64,000 bases of DNA from Chiridota heheva (GCA_020152595.1 JAIGNY010002845.1:1489001-1553000); one strand, 5' to 3'; positions 33,655 through 46,875 are shown, counted from the stretch's first letter. Made by a program: numbers and translations. The notes: generated by a model not told the origin, from the sequence alone.

Positions 33655-34055
33655 ATGTAAATCTGAATCTGAATCGTTAAGTCGGCAAAAATCTTTCAAG
33701 AGGACATGAACGCCGAGCGTAAAAAGTATGAGTAAAAAAATAAAAATAAATAAAAAGTAGTTAGCAATACAAGTGTTAGTGAGTTTAGCTTTAAAACAGT
33801 TCAGACTTCGTGCATGTACAATGTCTGACGGTAAAGCATTCCAATCCTTTAGTGTGTGTGGGAAGAAAGAGTGTTTATATACATTCTTTTTAGCATAGGG
33901 AACCTGGAAATTAAGGTCATGATTATTTATTGTATTAGTTCTGACGGTGGGGATAAGTTCATCTTTATTGATGGCGACAAGATTGTTATTGATTTTATAT
34001 AGCATATGTAGCCGGGTGTTGTATCTTCTTGTTTTAAGCAGGGGCCAATCTAATT
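33655..34055 (-). mobile_element. CR1-like element, 3' part (C-terminus and tail)
   Basis: The minus strand encodes LDWPLLKTRRYNTRLHMLYK, then a segment ending NALPSDIVHARSLNCFKAKL, the usual extreme C-terminus of CR1/Jockey-type reverse-transcriptase proteins. The 3' end carries two to three GATTCA units. It is the 3' portion of the element continued at 35791, separated from it by a later insertion. Confidence 0.85.
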
Positions 34056-34065
34056 TATGAAGCAT
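34056..34065. repeat. left target-site duplication TATGAAGCAT
   Basis: Ten bases repeated exactly at 35781-35790 on the other side of the nested retrotransposon. Removing the insert and one copy restores continuity of the host CR1-like element. Confidence 0.9.
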
Positions 34066-35780
34066 TGTGCTCAATGGTAATCGCATCCCAAAAGTTGAAC
34101 ACACAAAGTTTCTGGGTCTAACTCTAGACCCTAAGCTTACCTACAAGCAACACATCACCAACCTGAAACTGAAATGCAACAGCTCCCTCAACATTCTCAG
34201 ACTCCTCTCAAACACCACTTGGGGTGCGAACCGCTTTGCTCTCCTCAGCATTTTCAGGCTCACCATTCGCGCCAAGCTTGACTACGGCAATATTGTCTAC
34301 TGTGTCGCTCACAACTCATACCTCAACACATCAACACCATCCAAAATGAAGCCCTCGGGATTTGTCTAGGTGCTTACAGGACCTCCCCAATTACCAGCCT
34401 TCATGTTGAAGCCAACGAACCCCCTTTCTACTTAGATGTAGAAAGTTTAGCCTATCCTATGCTTTTAGGGTCTTCACAAACACCCAGAACCCTGTTTACA
34501 ACCTCATTAGGTACCCCAATTTCTCCACCCTCTTTGATTGGACTAAAACCCTATCCCCTCCCTTCAGCTTACGCATTAAATCAGACCTCTTTCATCTCGG
34601 CATCAACCCCACCACTCTCGGCACCTTCTCCTGTTCCACTTTTCCTCCTTGGGCCACCCCCTCCCTTCTGTCCACCTGGGCCTCTCCACACATCACAAAG
34701 CTCAAACCCATCCTAACCTCTTCATCAATCTCCACAACCAAGTCAGAGACCAACTCTCAAATTACACCTCCATCTATACTGATGGGTTCAAGGAGGGCAA
34801 CAAGACAGCTGCTGCTGCGGTCATCCAAGACATCACCCTCAGTAGCAGACTTCCCGACCACTCATCCATCTTTTCAGCCGAGGCTAAGGCCATTCTCCTT
34901 GCCTTCAACTGTATTGACTGATTGAGTACTCCCCGCTCAGCCACTTTGTTATTTTCTCCGACTCAAAGGCTGTTCTTACTTCTTTACTCAACCTTAAATG
35001 GGATAACCTCACATGCAACCTCCTCCTCTGCAAACTCCTTTCTCCCACCCTCTGCAGGAAAAGTATTCTTTTCTTCTTGATACCCAGCTATGTTGGCATC
35101 CCGGGTAATGACAGGGCTGATGCAGCCGCTAAGCTTGCCCTCACTCTCCTCCCTGCCCCTTTTCCCAAAACCCTCTCTGACATCAAACTGCTTATCGCTT
35201 CTCTTGTTCGGGACCGCTGGCAAACCTCATGGAAGTCCCAAATTTAAAACAAACTCCATGTCATCCAGCCCACAATTCCGATCAAAGCCACCATCAACAA
35301 CCTCTCTCGTATTGACAACGTTCATATTACCCGTCTTAGAATTGGTCACACTCATCTCACCCACTCCCACCTCCTTATTGGCTCCCCAACCCCTCTGCAA
35401 CAATTGCCATTGCACCCTCACAATCCATCACGTTCTCCTTGCTTGCCCCCTGTACAACCTTCCCAGAGCTTCCCTCGCTCCCTACAACTCAATTGCTGAG
35501 TTCTTCCAGAAAAATCCTCCGGATAAAATTATCTCCTTCCTTCATCATGCCTCCCTCTACGACCATATTTAATTCTCCTCTTCCATCCCCTCTCTACTTT
35601 GTTTTTGTTTTAACCATGCACCTCCCCTCACGATCACAGCTTTCTGACCATTTGTCCCTAAATTTATCTCATTCTTCCCCTGTTCCTTTACTTCCTACCT
35701 CTAGAATGATCTAATCTCTCAGGCACAATTTGACCTTAGTTGTTGTGGTGCCGTTAAGCCATCATCAAACAAACAAACAA
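34066..35780 (+). mobile_element. nested RNase H-bearing non-LTR retrotransposon, 5'-truncated
   Basis: Begins inside the post-RT region (KFLGLTLDPKLTYKQHI, SNTTWGANR, RAKLDYGNIVY). It continues through an RNase H domain with TDG, SAEAKAILLAF and IFSDSKAVL carrying the D-E-D acidic set, then GIPGNDRADAAAK. The C-terminal CCHC-like motif CNNCHCTLTIHHVLLACP (near 35400-35455) and a (CAAA)n tail (35764-35780) close it. Several frame changes and an internal stop make it inactive. In the histidine position before VGIPGN the codon at 35099-35101 reads Tyr. The combination fits I/Jockey-superfamily elements with RNase H; the clade is not resolved. Confidence 0.85.
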
Positions 35781-35790
35781 TATGAAGCAT
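35781..35790. repeat. right target-site duplication TATGAAGCAT
   Basis: Exact second copy, immediately after the (CAAA)n tail. Confidence 0.9.
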
Positions 35791-37980
35791 GCTTTTTACA
35801 CTAGATTTATAAGAGTAGTCTGCCATACAGAACCTGGCTGCTCTCCTTTGAATAGATTCAAATTTATCCACATCGCACTGGTGATGGGGGTCCCAGATTG
35901 CAGATGCGTACTCAAGTACTGGCCTGACTAGAGCTTTATAAGCAGTAGATTTAACGTCGGTGGGACAGTTTGAGAGGTTATGTTTTAATAGGCTAAGTAC
36001 AGACTTAGCTTTCTTGTTTATGTTTTGTATATGTTTACCCCATCTAAGTTTATTATCAATTTCAACGCCTAGGTATGGGTGGGAGTTGACATGTTGTAGT
36101 GGCTGGTTGCAAAAGGTATAAACAGGTGATTTAAAGCATTTCTTAGAGGAAAAATGACAAGATGTAGCATTTAGAGGGGTTGAAATTCATTTGCCATTTG
36201 TTTTGCCATTGTTCAAGTTTGTTAAGATCATCTTGGAGGATTTGTTGGTCAGAGGGGTTATCAATTGTTCTGTACACAAGGCAGTCATCAGCAAACAGTC
36301 TAAGTGTGCTGTTTATATCATCAGGGATGTCATTTACATATAAAAGGAAAAGTAATGGACCCAAAACAGTACCTTGTGGTACACCGGATAAAACCTGTTT
36401 AGAATCAGAGATTTCACCATCACAGACAACACGCTGGATGCAGTTGTTGAGGAATGATGCAAACCAGGCCAGGAGATTTTCATTAATGCCATAGGCGGAA
36501 AGTTTGGATAACTGGCGCTGGTGTGGGACTTTATCAAACGCTTTTGAGAAGTCAAGAATAGCCATAGAGACGTTACTGTTTTGGTCAATTTGTTTAGAGA
36601 TATCATTTATTGTTATGAGGAGTTGTGTTTCAGTCGATCTTTTTGCACGAAAGCCATGTTGTAATTCAGTTATGCTCATCAAGGAATTTCATCACATGTG
36701 AGTAGATTATATGCTCAAGGATTTTACTACAAACGCAGGTGAGAGCAATAGGTCTGTAATTAGCTGGGTTTTGTTTATCACCTTTTTAAAAACGCTACAT
36801 ATGTTTGCTTCTTTCCACTTGTTAGGGATAGTACCATTATTGACAGAGGTTTGAAAGGGATCAGTTAGAATTTCATATAGGTCATCAGCGTGTGTTTTTT
36901 GAAACCATGGTGGTATTTGATCAGTACCTGAGGCTTTGTTGGGGTCTAGGTCATGCAGCTGCTTTTTGACACCTTCTGGGGTAATTATAAGTTGGTTTAT
37001 TTTGCTGTTGGTGAGTGGTTAAGTTACAGGCATTTGGGAGGTGTTTTCTTCTGTGAAAACACTGAAAAACTGGTCATTTAGAATGTTAGCTTTAGTTTTA
37101 CTGTCACTGCAGAGTTTACCATTATTTAGTAGATCAGACACACCTACAGAGTTACTTCTTAATCTTTTGATATAGGACCAGAAAGCCTTAGGGTTTTTGT
37201 AAAGTGAGTTTTTAAGTTTATCACATATGAAGGTGTTTCTAGCTTCTTTGAGGTTTTTACGGACAGCCTTCCTAAAGCTTTCATAGGTAGTCCAGTTATT
37301 GGATTGTTAATTAGTCTTAGCTTTTTTAAACAGTTTATGTTTTTTCCTGCAGAGACGGCGTTGGATACGGGTGAACCAGGGCAGATTTAGTTTAGTTGAG
37401 GTAAATTTGTGAGGCGTGTTTTTAACAATAATCAATTTAATTTCCTGTTCAAAGAAATTCCATTTTCATCAACATCAATGGAGTTATAGAATTGAGTATG
37501 ATATTGCAGTTTAAATTTGGTCAGGTCTTCTTTTATTCGTTTTATGTTAGCTTTTTTCTTTAAATAGATTTTACGTTTAGGCAACGTTTTACGAGGAGGG
37601 AAGATATTTAGGGTCAGTTCAACAATATCATGGTCACTTATACCAAAGAGCTTCTGCTTATACCGGGAATGACATTAGCTGAGGTAACAGCTGGTGAATT
37701 GTTAGTAAAAACAAGATCAAGGATGTTGTTATCTCTGGTGGGTGACTGCACCATTTGAGTGAGGTATAATAAATTGGTCACTTCAAGAAGAATTTTGATT
37801 GCTTCGGAGAAACAAGGAGTCGGACTGAAGCCTGAAGGATTGTTTTTCGTACAGGGCATGCAGACCTATGATTGTCTGACTGTGAGACCACGTTTGCGGT
37901 TGAAAGAGGTTTGAATAGTCTACAGTGAAGAATTTTATAACAAAAAAGCCTGGAGGACCAAGGTGGTATCAACTATTATG
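35791..37980 (-). mobile_element. CR1-like element, endonuclease end to RT thumb
   Basis: In minus-strand order: the C-terminal part of an APE-type endonuclease (SPTRDNNILDLVF near 37740, SDHDIV near 37625-37640), a linker, RT motifs, then LEYASAIWDPHHQCDVDKF and RRAARFC near 35820-35910. The element is cut off within the endonuclease near 37980, so it is 5'-truncated, and it carries several frameshifts (one near 36675). It continues at 33655-34055 beyond the nested insertion. Confidence 0.85.
36143..36682 (-). pseudogene. reverse transcriptase core of the CR1-like element
   Basis: 179 codons open. Motif A is ILDFSKAFDKVPH, motif B is LSGVPQGTVLGPLLF, and motif C is LFADDCLVYR with both catalytic aspartates. 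Upstream sequence (GFRAKRSTETQL) is the finger motif. A frameshift separates it from the N-terminal RT portion, so the protein cannot be made as is. Confidence 0.85.
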
Positions 37981-38500
37981 CTCCATGTACATAGAGCTTC
38001 GGGTTGGTGCCAAGATCAGTGAGTGTTTTTAATTTTAGCTGTTGCATTAAATTGAATGATTGCTGGTGTCCTATTGCATGTAGTTCTGCTGTTAAAGTGT
38101 TGGTGTGACTGAGCTGAAGTTGAACATAAGCTGTGTGCAACTTGCATTGTAAGTTGGGATGAAAAAATGTTTAAACTAAAAACTGCTACATGTCATGGCA
38201 GTTTATATCTTTTTACTAGGCCTACTTTCTAAATTAAACTTAAGCCTTTTAGGTCTTCTTCTTCCAGTTAGGTACCAACTAACTCCAGTCTGGATGTATG
38301 TTATGCCAAAATCTTTTGCAATGAGCTTGGCTAGTCTGCCGAGATTTGGCATATTTCTTTCTCTAAATGATAAACAAATACATTACAATTAAAGTGGTAT
38401 GGACGAAAACTGGCGTGCTTGGATACTTATAACTTCTGGCGTAAATCTTCAGCGTGGGGAGAGAAAAAAAAACTTTTCACTGTGGGGCTAAGTTGAGGTG
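37981..38500. other. no gene seen
   Basis: Short stretch between the CR1-like element and the AT tract. The open frame at 38195-38392 has no recognisable features. Confidence 0.4.
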
Positions 38501-38504
38501 AGGT

Positions 38505-38996
<492 letters not shown>

Positions 38997-39079
38997 ACAT
39001 GTATATAATAATATTAGTTATTATACACATCCCTCAGTACTGTTGACATTAGGAGTGCCATACGAGGGTTGTTATATTG

Positions 39080-39560
39080 TAACTGGTATACAATTCCTAT
39101 ATTTTGAAAATTCACACTTTGTAGAAAATTTATGATTGAAAATGAGTAACTATAGAATGCAGGTTCACTCTCAAAAAATACCCTCCGACTCATGAACTAC
39201 CTACATAAATGATTTAGTCTTATAAATTATAATGAAGTCCAAATAACAATTCCCTGGTTTAATCATATAACTCCATATCAGTATCCCTGGCTATCCCCGG
39301 CTGGGCAGCAAAGTTGCGGGGATTGTAAATCTTCTATCTTAATTAAAGAACAATATACACTCATATTGGAAGAATCTTTACATATATTAAGTCAAAACTG
39401 TAGCATATCCCCGGCTGGGCAGCGCGGTCTCGTGGATTGTATGTAGGCCTACTTATCTTAATTAAAGAACAATGCATATTCATGTATGATGATAATTGTG
39501 TCAATGGAGCGTGACTTCGCTGCCGGCAGCCAGGTGTATACTTCGAAGTGAACCTGTATT
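39080..39560 (-). promoter_or_regulatory. orphan copy of the 2H-phosphodiesterase upstream region
   Basis: On the minus strand TCACGCTCCATT, TACATGAATATGCATTGTTC, CCAGCCGGGGATA and TTTTGACTTAATAT occur in the same order and at similar spacing as upstream of copies A and B. A CAGCCGGGGATA block is itself duplicated (near 39295 and 39405). Where the gene should follow (below 39050) there is only the (AT)n tract. I read it as the remains of a fourth locus that lost its coding part, or as an element that predates the gene duplications. Confidence 0.5.
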
Positions 39561-39569
39561 CTATGAGTG

Positions 39570-42080
39570 TACCAAAAAGAACCTACTTTTTGGATATTCT
39601 TATACCATTTCGTCTAAGTAATATACTTTTCCAAACAAGTTTTTCTAAATCTTTACGATGGGATAAGCTCTCCAATTCATGTTTTGATTGCCATCTGTCT
39701 TAGTCACAGCACGCTTTTTTTCCAACTAATCAAACCTCCGCAAATAATTTTTAGGATGTTCATTAAACTGCAGGATGATTTTTTACTGACAACATTTTTT
39801 CTTTCATATTATTTTATTAAATAGTTTTAATCAAACAAACACTGTGTGAAGAAAAAAATAATAATAAAAGATCAAGCAATGTTTAGATGATGTAATAGTA
39901 CAATTTAAGCATTATCTATATCATACTGGAAGAAAAAACATGGAGCAGCATCATGTGATTTTAGATACAATTATCAAACTGTACATTTGTATAGGCCATA
40001 CTCACTGAAAATGGCAACTAGGAATCATTAACGTTAGGCTCTGTATGCAATAAATCATTCCTAATAAAATACCCCGGCCTACCCGACGTACCCGTACTTA
40101 TGGCTCCCACAAATTACAAAAAAAATTCATTCCCCATCCGATTTTCGAAAAAAAGAAATCATTACCCACTTCCTGAATGTAGTTATTTCCTAAGTATTTG
40201 GAGCACTTTTTCACCTGATTGTTCGAATGTTACGCAGAATTCCTTTGGCCGGTCGTTTTAACTGTCGAATTGACCCAAATATGGTTTTGACAATCAATTC
40301 TTTGTTAATACTGATTTGTGTTTGCTTTCCTTGGCTCTTAGGTTTCATCAGATAAATGAGCTCTCCATGCGGACTCTCCATGCCTAATCAGCTTTCAGAA
40401 ATTAATAAGAAAAAAAAAATGCGATATGGTATGTCATTTTTTTTGTACCAGCCATACCTCAAACTGTGGCACCGGAATGTTTATAAAATTGGGGGACAAA
40501 TTTTGGATTATTTATTGCAAGTGCAAAGTGGGATTTCTCAAAGTTAATACTTTGAATTCGGAGCCACCATGTGGCGGAAAGGGGAAAAAACCTCCTAGAT
40601 GTCCAGGGCTTGTAAATTAGGTCTCAGAATTATTACTGGATTTTGCAACAAAAAATTGAAAAACAAGCAAAAGAAAATCCCCAACAATGGCATAACCATG
40701 TATTTTTTCATCGGAGAGGGAAATACACCCAGATTTGACCATTTTTGCAATGATATTCTATTAAAATCTAAGGATTGATGTGTGGTTGTATCTACTTTTG
40801 TATGTACATGTTTTGAAAAATGAAAAATAAAATATTTTATTTATAAAAAAAAGGTTTGTATATAATCCTGTATATTGGTATTTTGACCCTTAACTTTGAG
40901 TTTTTACCACTATATATCAAATTAAAGTGCTTGAGGGTATTAAATCAAACAAACAGTGTGATTCAAACTACCAACAACAACAAAAAACTGGAGCAAAGGC
41001 AGTTCAAACAAGCACTTGAAAAAAACTTTTGCTTCCATTTTCATCTTTAATTACATTTTTCGAAAGATATTAGGCTCTCCCCACCCCCCCCCCCTCCCCG
41101 ATTAAAGAACAACTGCGGCAATTGGCCCACTGCCTTGTGGTTCCGATGCCACTGTACATGTAGGCAGAGAGGACAGCTCGAATTATTCTAAATAGATTTT
41201 ATAATGTAAAAAAAGGAGGGGGGGGGGAGCAACCTTTTTTCAAATGAGAAGTTGTTGACAGTGGTGATCGAATGTAATATTTGGCATTTTTAGGCACCCT
41301 GTAGTCCAACTGAACCCCACCTTGGTCGGGTCCCTAGACCCCACAACAAATGCACAAAAACGTACAGCTGGCAGATCCGCCCTCCTCCTAAAATAAAAAT
41401 GCGACTATGCCCTTGACAATTATATACATGTATTCTCATGCCTAAAATTTTACAATTAGTGGTTGTATTTGATGCTATTCATTAATTTGTTTTCTGGGCG
41501 GTTTTCATCATCATTTTCAAAGTTCTGTACATATTTGCCTTTAAAGGAAATGAAGAATTACTTAGCATAATATCATTCATTGTTCCATAGTTTTGATAAT
41601 GTAGACGACAGGCAGGTGATGGAGAGGTTAGACTGTTAGAAGACATCACTTGAGCACTGCAGTCATCTGTACAGCAAGAAGGCTGGTATGGTACTCAAGT
41701 GTATTGCCCTTGTAAGTCAATGCAGAATCATATGAATATTAAACTTTTCCCAATTAATAGAATGGCAATCATTTTACAATAGCAACAAAATAGCAAATTG
41801 TTAGTTCAGACAAAAGTAGTGCAATTAAGTGTGGTAACGCATATACTAGCATATACTAATACAGTACAACTGTTTACTCTCCGTTTAATGCATTAAAATG
41901 GTTTATGGAAAAGTATTGTTTGTTTTGTTGATGACCATTATGTTTTTAAGAAACTGCAAATGAATTAGAAAGTTAATTAAAAATTTGAATGAAGCAGTGT
42001 AATGTGAATCAAGAAATGGTGAATGATATTTAGCTCGGTGCTATTCTACTACCCTCGGCGTCTGTGTCGGTTGTCGGCGT
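39570..42080. other. no gene seen
   Basis: AT-rich DNA with C-run and G-run tracts at 41080-41100 and 41215-41230. None of the short frames (for example 40356-40620) has motif or splice support. Confidence 0.45.
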
Positions 42081-42082
42081 TG

Positions 42083-42560
42083 ATTAAAGTTTTGGTTAAA
42101 GTTTTCATAACTTAAGTTATAAATGGTGTACAGTACATTCATGTGACTTGGCATAGTGGTAGAGGACATGGGTACTTATCAAATGAGCATGATTGGAAGG
42201 TTGTGTGCGCAAACTAATTAGCATATTTGCATAACAATGAAAAAATTGTCAGGTATTGGTTAAAGTTTTCGGTTAAAGTTTTCATAACTTATGAATGGTA
42301 CACATTCATATGACTTGGCATATAGGTAGAGGACATGGGTACTGATCCAATGAGCATGATTGGAGGGTTGTGTGTGCAAACTAATTAGCATATTTGCATA
42401 ACTATGACAAAATTGTCAACTTAAAGTTTTGGTTAAAGGTTTTGTTGAAGTTTTCATAATTTATGTTATGAATGGTATACATTCATGTAACTTGGCATAG
42501 GGGTACTCTTTAAGTGAGCATGCTTAGGGGTTGTGTGTGCATACTAAATAGCATAAACAT
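42083..42560 (+). repeat. three tandem 175-bp units with octamer motifs
   Basis: The anchor TTAAAGTTTTCATAACTTA lies near 42096 and 42273, with a diverged version near 42446. Each unit holds CATTCATRTGACTTGGCATA, GAGCATGATTGG and GTGTGTGCAAACTAATTAGC. Units 1 and 2 contain ATTTGCAT (42225-42232, 42392-42399), the reverse complement of the POU octamer. Unit 3 is more diverged and lacks it. Confidence 0.85.
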
Positions 42561-43089
42561 GCATAGTGTGGTGAAAATGAAGTTTTGACAACTGATATTT
42601 GTTAAATTTATCAATTGTACATTGAGTAAACCTTGGTAAATCGTGGTTAATGCTACAACATCATTGATGTCCAGTCAGCCTTCCAATTATTCATCGTTAT
42701 TCTTTGAGGGTATTTAACAGCTCCAAACAACAGATTTTGAGTCTTTACCATACCCCAATCAGTCAGGGTATTTTTCCACGGTAATATTATTTGTGTTTAA
42801 TTATGCATTTTTTCTGCCAAAAGTAGAATGTTTTCAAGAAAACAAACTAGCAAATATTACACTTTAAAAAAAGATGAAGGACATCAAAAAGTTTCATTTG
42901 TAGTTACTCATTATTTTATTAGGCAAATGAAATTATGACGATAACAATGATTATTAATAATTATCAAACTAGAATGTTAGCACTCTCTAGAGCCCATACC
43001 TCCACCCCTGTTGTAATTCCAACATATCTAGACTAATTTCATAGAGTTCATTTGATCCCATACTCAATATAATCTACTTCAAAAATCCT

Positions 43090-44085
43090 AGGCCCACCAG
43101 TATTTATCCTCAAGTTTTGATCTGTGATGATCATTTGCATTCTGAACATGAGTCAAGATTATCTTCTGACTGGATTTCTTCCAAGGCCAAAGCATTGTTT
43201 TCAATTTTATTCAGGTGATGCATTCATTGTTTGAGGTCCCTTTATTAAAGACTCACATTCCATCATTCTCCATTAGTGACAGAAACCAATTTTTTAATTT
43301 TCTTTGAATCTAGAAACCACTTGATTTAAATCTCGTTTAAGTCATTATGGCACAAAATGTCTTATCGTGTGTGCAGATTAGAAACAACCAAAACAACATT
43401 TTCAATGTATCTCTGTTGTCAAAACTTTTATTATCACAACCGTAGCTAGAATTTCTGCATTCATTTGAGTGCATTCCTTCACAGCTTGACAATTCCTACA
43501 AGCCTAATATATTTTCCCGAAACTCAACACAACCTAAGTCACCAAGTTTCATGTAGAAAGAATCTCTTCCTCACGTTTGATCTGTATTGACGACTTGCAT
43601 TCTGAATACTTTAAGATCATTTATTATCTGTTTGATTTCTTTCAAAGTCAAATAATTTGTTTTCAGTTTTATCAGGCTAAGCATTCATTGTTTGAGTTCT
43701 TTTCAAGCAAGAATCATTTTCCATGCATGGCAGACACCAATTGTTTTGATTTTTTTGATACCAGAAACCACTTGATTTACTTTTCTTTACTGAGTTTCCA
43801 GAAAATGGCTTGTTTGGATTTCATATCATCTTATGATTTTCAATGTTCAACACATTTCATTGGAAAGTTTTATATAAGTCTTGACAGATATTATGGATCC
43901 CAAAAAATCCTGTGATGGAAACCAAAGATAGTGCAGTACTTTTTGCATGCGAGTAAGGCCCCTTGACCACTGCACCTCATAATGGATCCCAATACCCATC
44001 CAATCTGCCTCAGAAATCCTAGGCCCATCAAGAGTCCTCAAAACATATCTTTCTCACTGTTGGTCTGTATTGATCATTTGCATGC
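43090..44085 (+). repeat. degenerate tandem repeats, 460-485 bp period
   Basis: GATCTGT-TTGAYSAYTTGCAT lies near 43118, 43578 and 44063. After the first two come TTTTCARTTTTAT, GCATTCATTGTTTGAG and CAGAAACCACTTGATTT in the same order. An old satellite-like array; the + strand frame at 43577-43915 is incidental. Confidence 0.65.
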
Positions 44086-44401
44086 ATGAATGATAAGTGA
44101 AAAACAAAATAATTAGGACACACTTTGTCCAGGTAAATCAAAGATCTCATTATAGCATTGCAGAATGTGAATGTTTCCCTTCTGATGCAGTGTGTGACTC
44201 TGAAAATTTAAAATTACTTGTAGAACTAATCGAGGGTATGTTTCCTATTGTCTAATCTGCACGTGTAAATGCACATCTTTCCATGCAATGGGGATGGCTG
44301 CAATTAACCTTTAGTATAAGGTAGATGGTTTATCACTTACATAATACGCACCCTTTGGGAATAATTGCCTATGGAATACAATAGATACTACATTGCTGCT
44401 G

Positions 44402-44482
44402 TAGCAATCTTATTAAAGGAGTTGTTTTAAAGTATGTGACTGTAGCAATCTTATTAAAAGAGTTGTTTTAAGGTATGTGATC
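44402..44482 (+). repeat. 43-bp tandem duplication
   Basis: TGTAGCAATCTTATTAAAGG, then AGTTGTTTTAA-GTATGTGA, appears twice in a row with two differences. Confidence 0.8.
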
Positions 44483-44489
44483 ACCAAAT

Positions 44490-46330
44490 AGATATTTCAT
44501 TAAGTGTAGGATAACTCCAGGCAGAGCAACAATTGTTTTATGAAGAAATTAGTACAAATACACAATGCTAATTTTTCAGGTTTGTAATTACATCTAAACA
44601 GACCTTCATCACCTAAACTCATATAAAGTAGTAATCAAAGAAAACGTTCCATTTACCACCCTTCATAGTTGTTGACATAATCGTCAACTTTAAATGCCTA
44701 TTCCTGTGAATTTACATTTTCAATTATTTGATAGAGAACTATTAAAAAAAATTATGTGTGAAAAATCTATGTTGGTATCTTAGGAACTATTGCATTTTTT
44801 GAGGCATATAAATGAGAGAGTAAAAATTAGCTAAATACGGACAATTGATGTCTATCAGTAAAGCCGATGCCGACACAAACATACACCTAACAGCAATCCC
44901 ACAAGCAGAAATAAAATTTGATATACTCTTGACAAAATTTTCATGAATTTGCTGGGTGGTACCGAGTGACAGTGGGTCATCATCCGAACAATTACAGTAG
45001 TTGTATCATCAGCATAATAGGAAATAATTAGGTTGTCATTTTGGATTTTTATACCAGGAACCAGTAACTTTATAACAAAGATTTCAGAGCATACAATTTA
45101 AGAGCTTGTTTATAAGATGGCTGTGAACTTCTGTATGTAAACCTATATTTGAAAAAGGAATGTAAAGTACCCAGTCCACCAAAATAACATTAAACAATTA
45201 AAATAAACAGGACATTAAGGTTTTAATCACTCTGGACATATGTAGAAGTCATTTCTAAAAAAAAAAAAATTCTTTTAGAATAAGATAAGATGGGCATTTT
45301 CTTGTTTGTATTACAAATTTAGCAATGTTACTTGAACCTGGAAAACGTTTGTGCTCCACCAATGATTCAAGCTTTTGGTTCTTCATACTAGATATAGTTT
45401 AACGGTCTTTATATAATTCTGAACATTGTTTTCCTGTAATATTATTTTCATCTGTTTGTATCTACTGCTGTCAATTGATTTTGGAAGGTCTTTGTTGTGC
45501 TTTTCATGTCTCACTGAAGTATCTTTGGTCTGCTCTTATCTGCTGCTGTTATTTGATTTTTGATGATTTTTGTTGCACTTTAACAACCTTTTTTGCAAAG
45601 AGACCGAAAATATTGTTCACTTTATGCATATATCTACTAACTTATTTATGGGCAGTTTCATTTCACTATACTTCATGAAACTTACCTCTCTGGTTTAAAT
45701 GGTTCAGCTGTTTGCCATTCACCCTTATATAGTCTTGTTTTGATTTCTGGAGACAACGTTTAAGAATTTGTGTTACTTTGTAGGTATACATAAAGCCTAG
45801 TGACAATTGTCCTTGATTATATATCATGTGCATCAAGTCATCCACATCTGAAGTTTTGACTGAGGTGCTGTCATTCTAATTTATGGAAATACTGTAAACG
45901 ATGACATTAGTTACCCCATAGTTGCCACACAAAGCATATTTTTTTATGTAATTTTTCTTGAAATAATCTTTCTAGAATACTTTGACATAAGTTGAATTTT
46001 TATCAGAATTTGTGTTTACAAATGAAAATCTCTGGACTCATGAAAAAGAAAGAATAACTTCTTACAAACTACAATTCTGGACAAAAGTATTTGACCATTT
46101 ATCTTCACCCTGCTACCCCATTTTAATGTTGAAACAGAATGTAAAAAGTTGCAGATCCAAATCATGTACAAACATTGAAACAGGGTAGAAGGGGGGAAAA
46201 GGCTCAAGGATTGTTGAAAACTTGAAGTATGTAATAATACAAAAATCAATAATTACAGTCAACAGTTTGATATGTCATAAGTTATATTGCTTTGGGAGGT
46301 ATAAAATTGATTGAAGGACTTAACCTAACT
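44490..46330. other. no gene seen
   Basis: AT-rich. It lies downstream (3') of the SGNH-like gene and may include its 3' UTR. Confidence 0.4.
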
Positions 46331-46337
46331 GCTGTTA

Positions 46338-46596
46338 TCATAGCAAATGACTAAAGGTAAAACGGAATGCTTTTCTTCTTTCTATTGCGTGGTAAGATCC
46401 AGTTAGAAAACTGACGCTAATTACTGTAGCAGTTGTTACCATTGGTTTTGCAAGGGACTCCTTTATGAAAGCTCTGATCTTCATTTGCTTCCCAATGTAA
46501 ATTTGTCTGTCTTCTGACAGGTGCCAGTGCAGAAGGTTATGGATGAGTTGTTCCAGCAGAATGTTACCCTCTCTACTTAGGTGCAGCCCATCAATG
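46338..46596 (-). pseudogene. SGNH-like gene, last exon
   Basis: Acceptor TTTACCATATAG ends at 46597. Encodes IDGLHLSREGNILLEQLIHN and a diverged tail to TGA at 46338-46340. D and H of DGLH are the catalytic acid and histidine of block V. The codon for S before IDG is completed by AG from the previous exon. Confidence 0.72.
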
Positions 46597-46875
46597 CTAT
46601 ATGGTAAACAATAACACAAATTTGTAAGTTGTAGGTTTTTTAACTTCCAACCCCTCTACTATAAGTTACATTCAGTCAAAATCTAATCACCAAGTTAATA
46701 TGAGTTCATGAATTTTGTTTTTCAAACCAAGTTTTTACTATTTGACCACTGAAATAACTGTCATATTAAACCAAACTGAAGAATTTGTAAAAACCATGAA
46801 ATTATTACTTTTTGATATAAACTATCTCTGATCATTTGAAAATGATTTACATAATTACAGTTTTGTAATACACAC

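Noticed and set aside
34459-35223. Pro/Ser-rich frames on both strands as host genes
   Set aside because: They are alternate frames of the nested RNase H-bearing retrotransposon.
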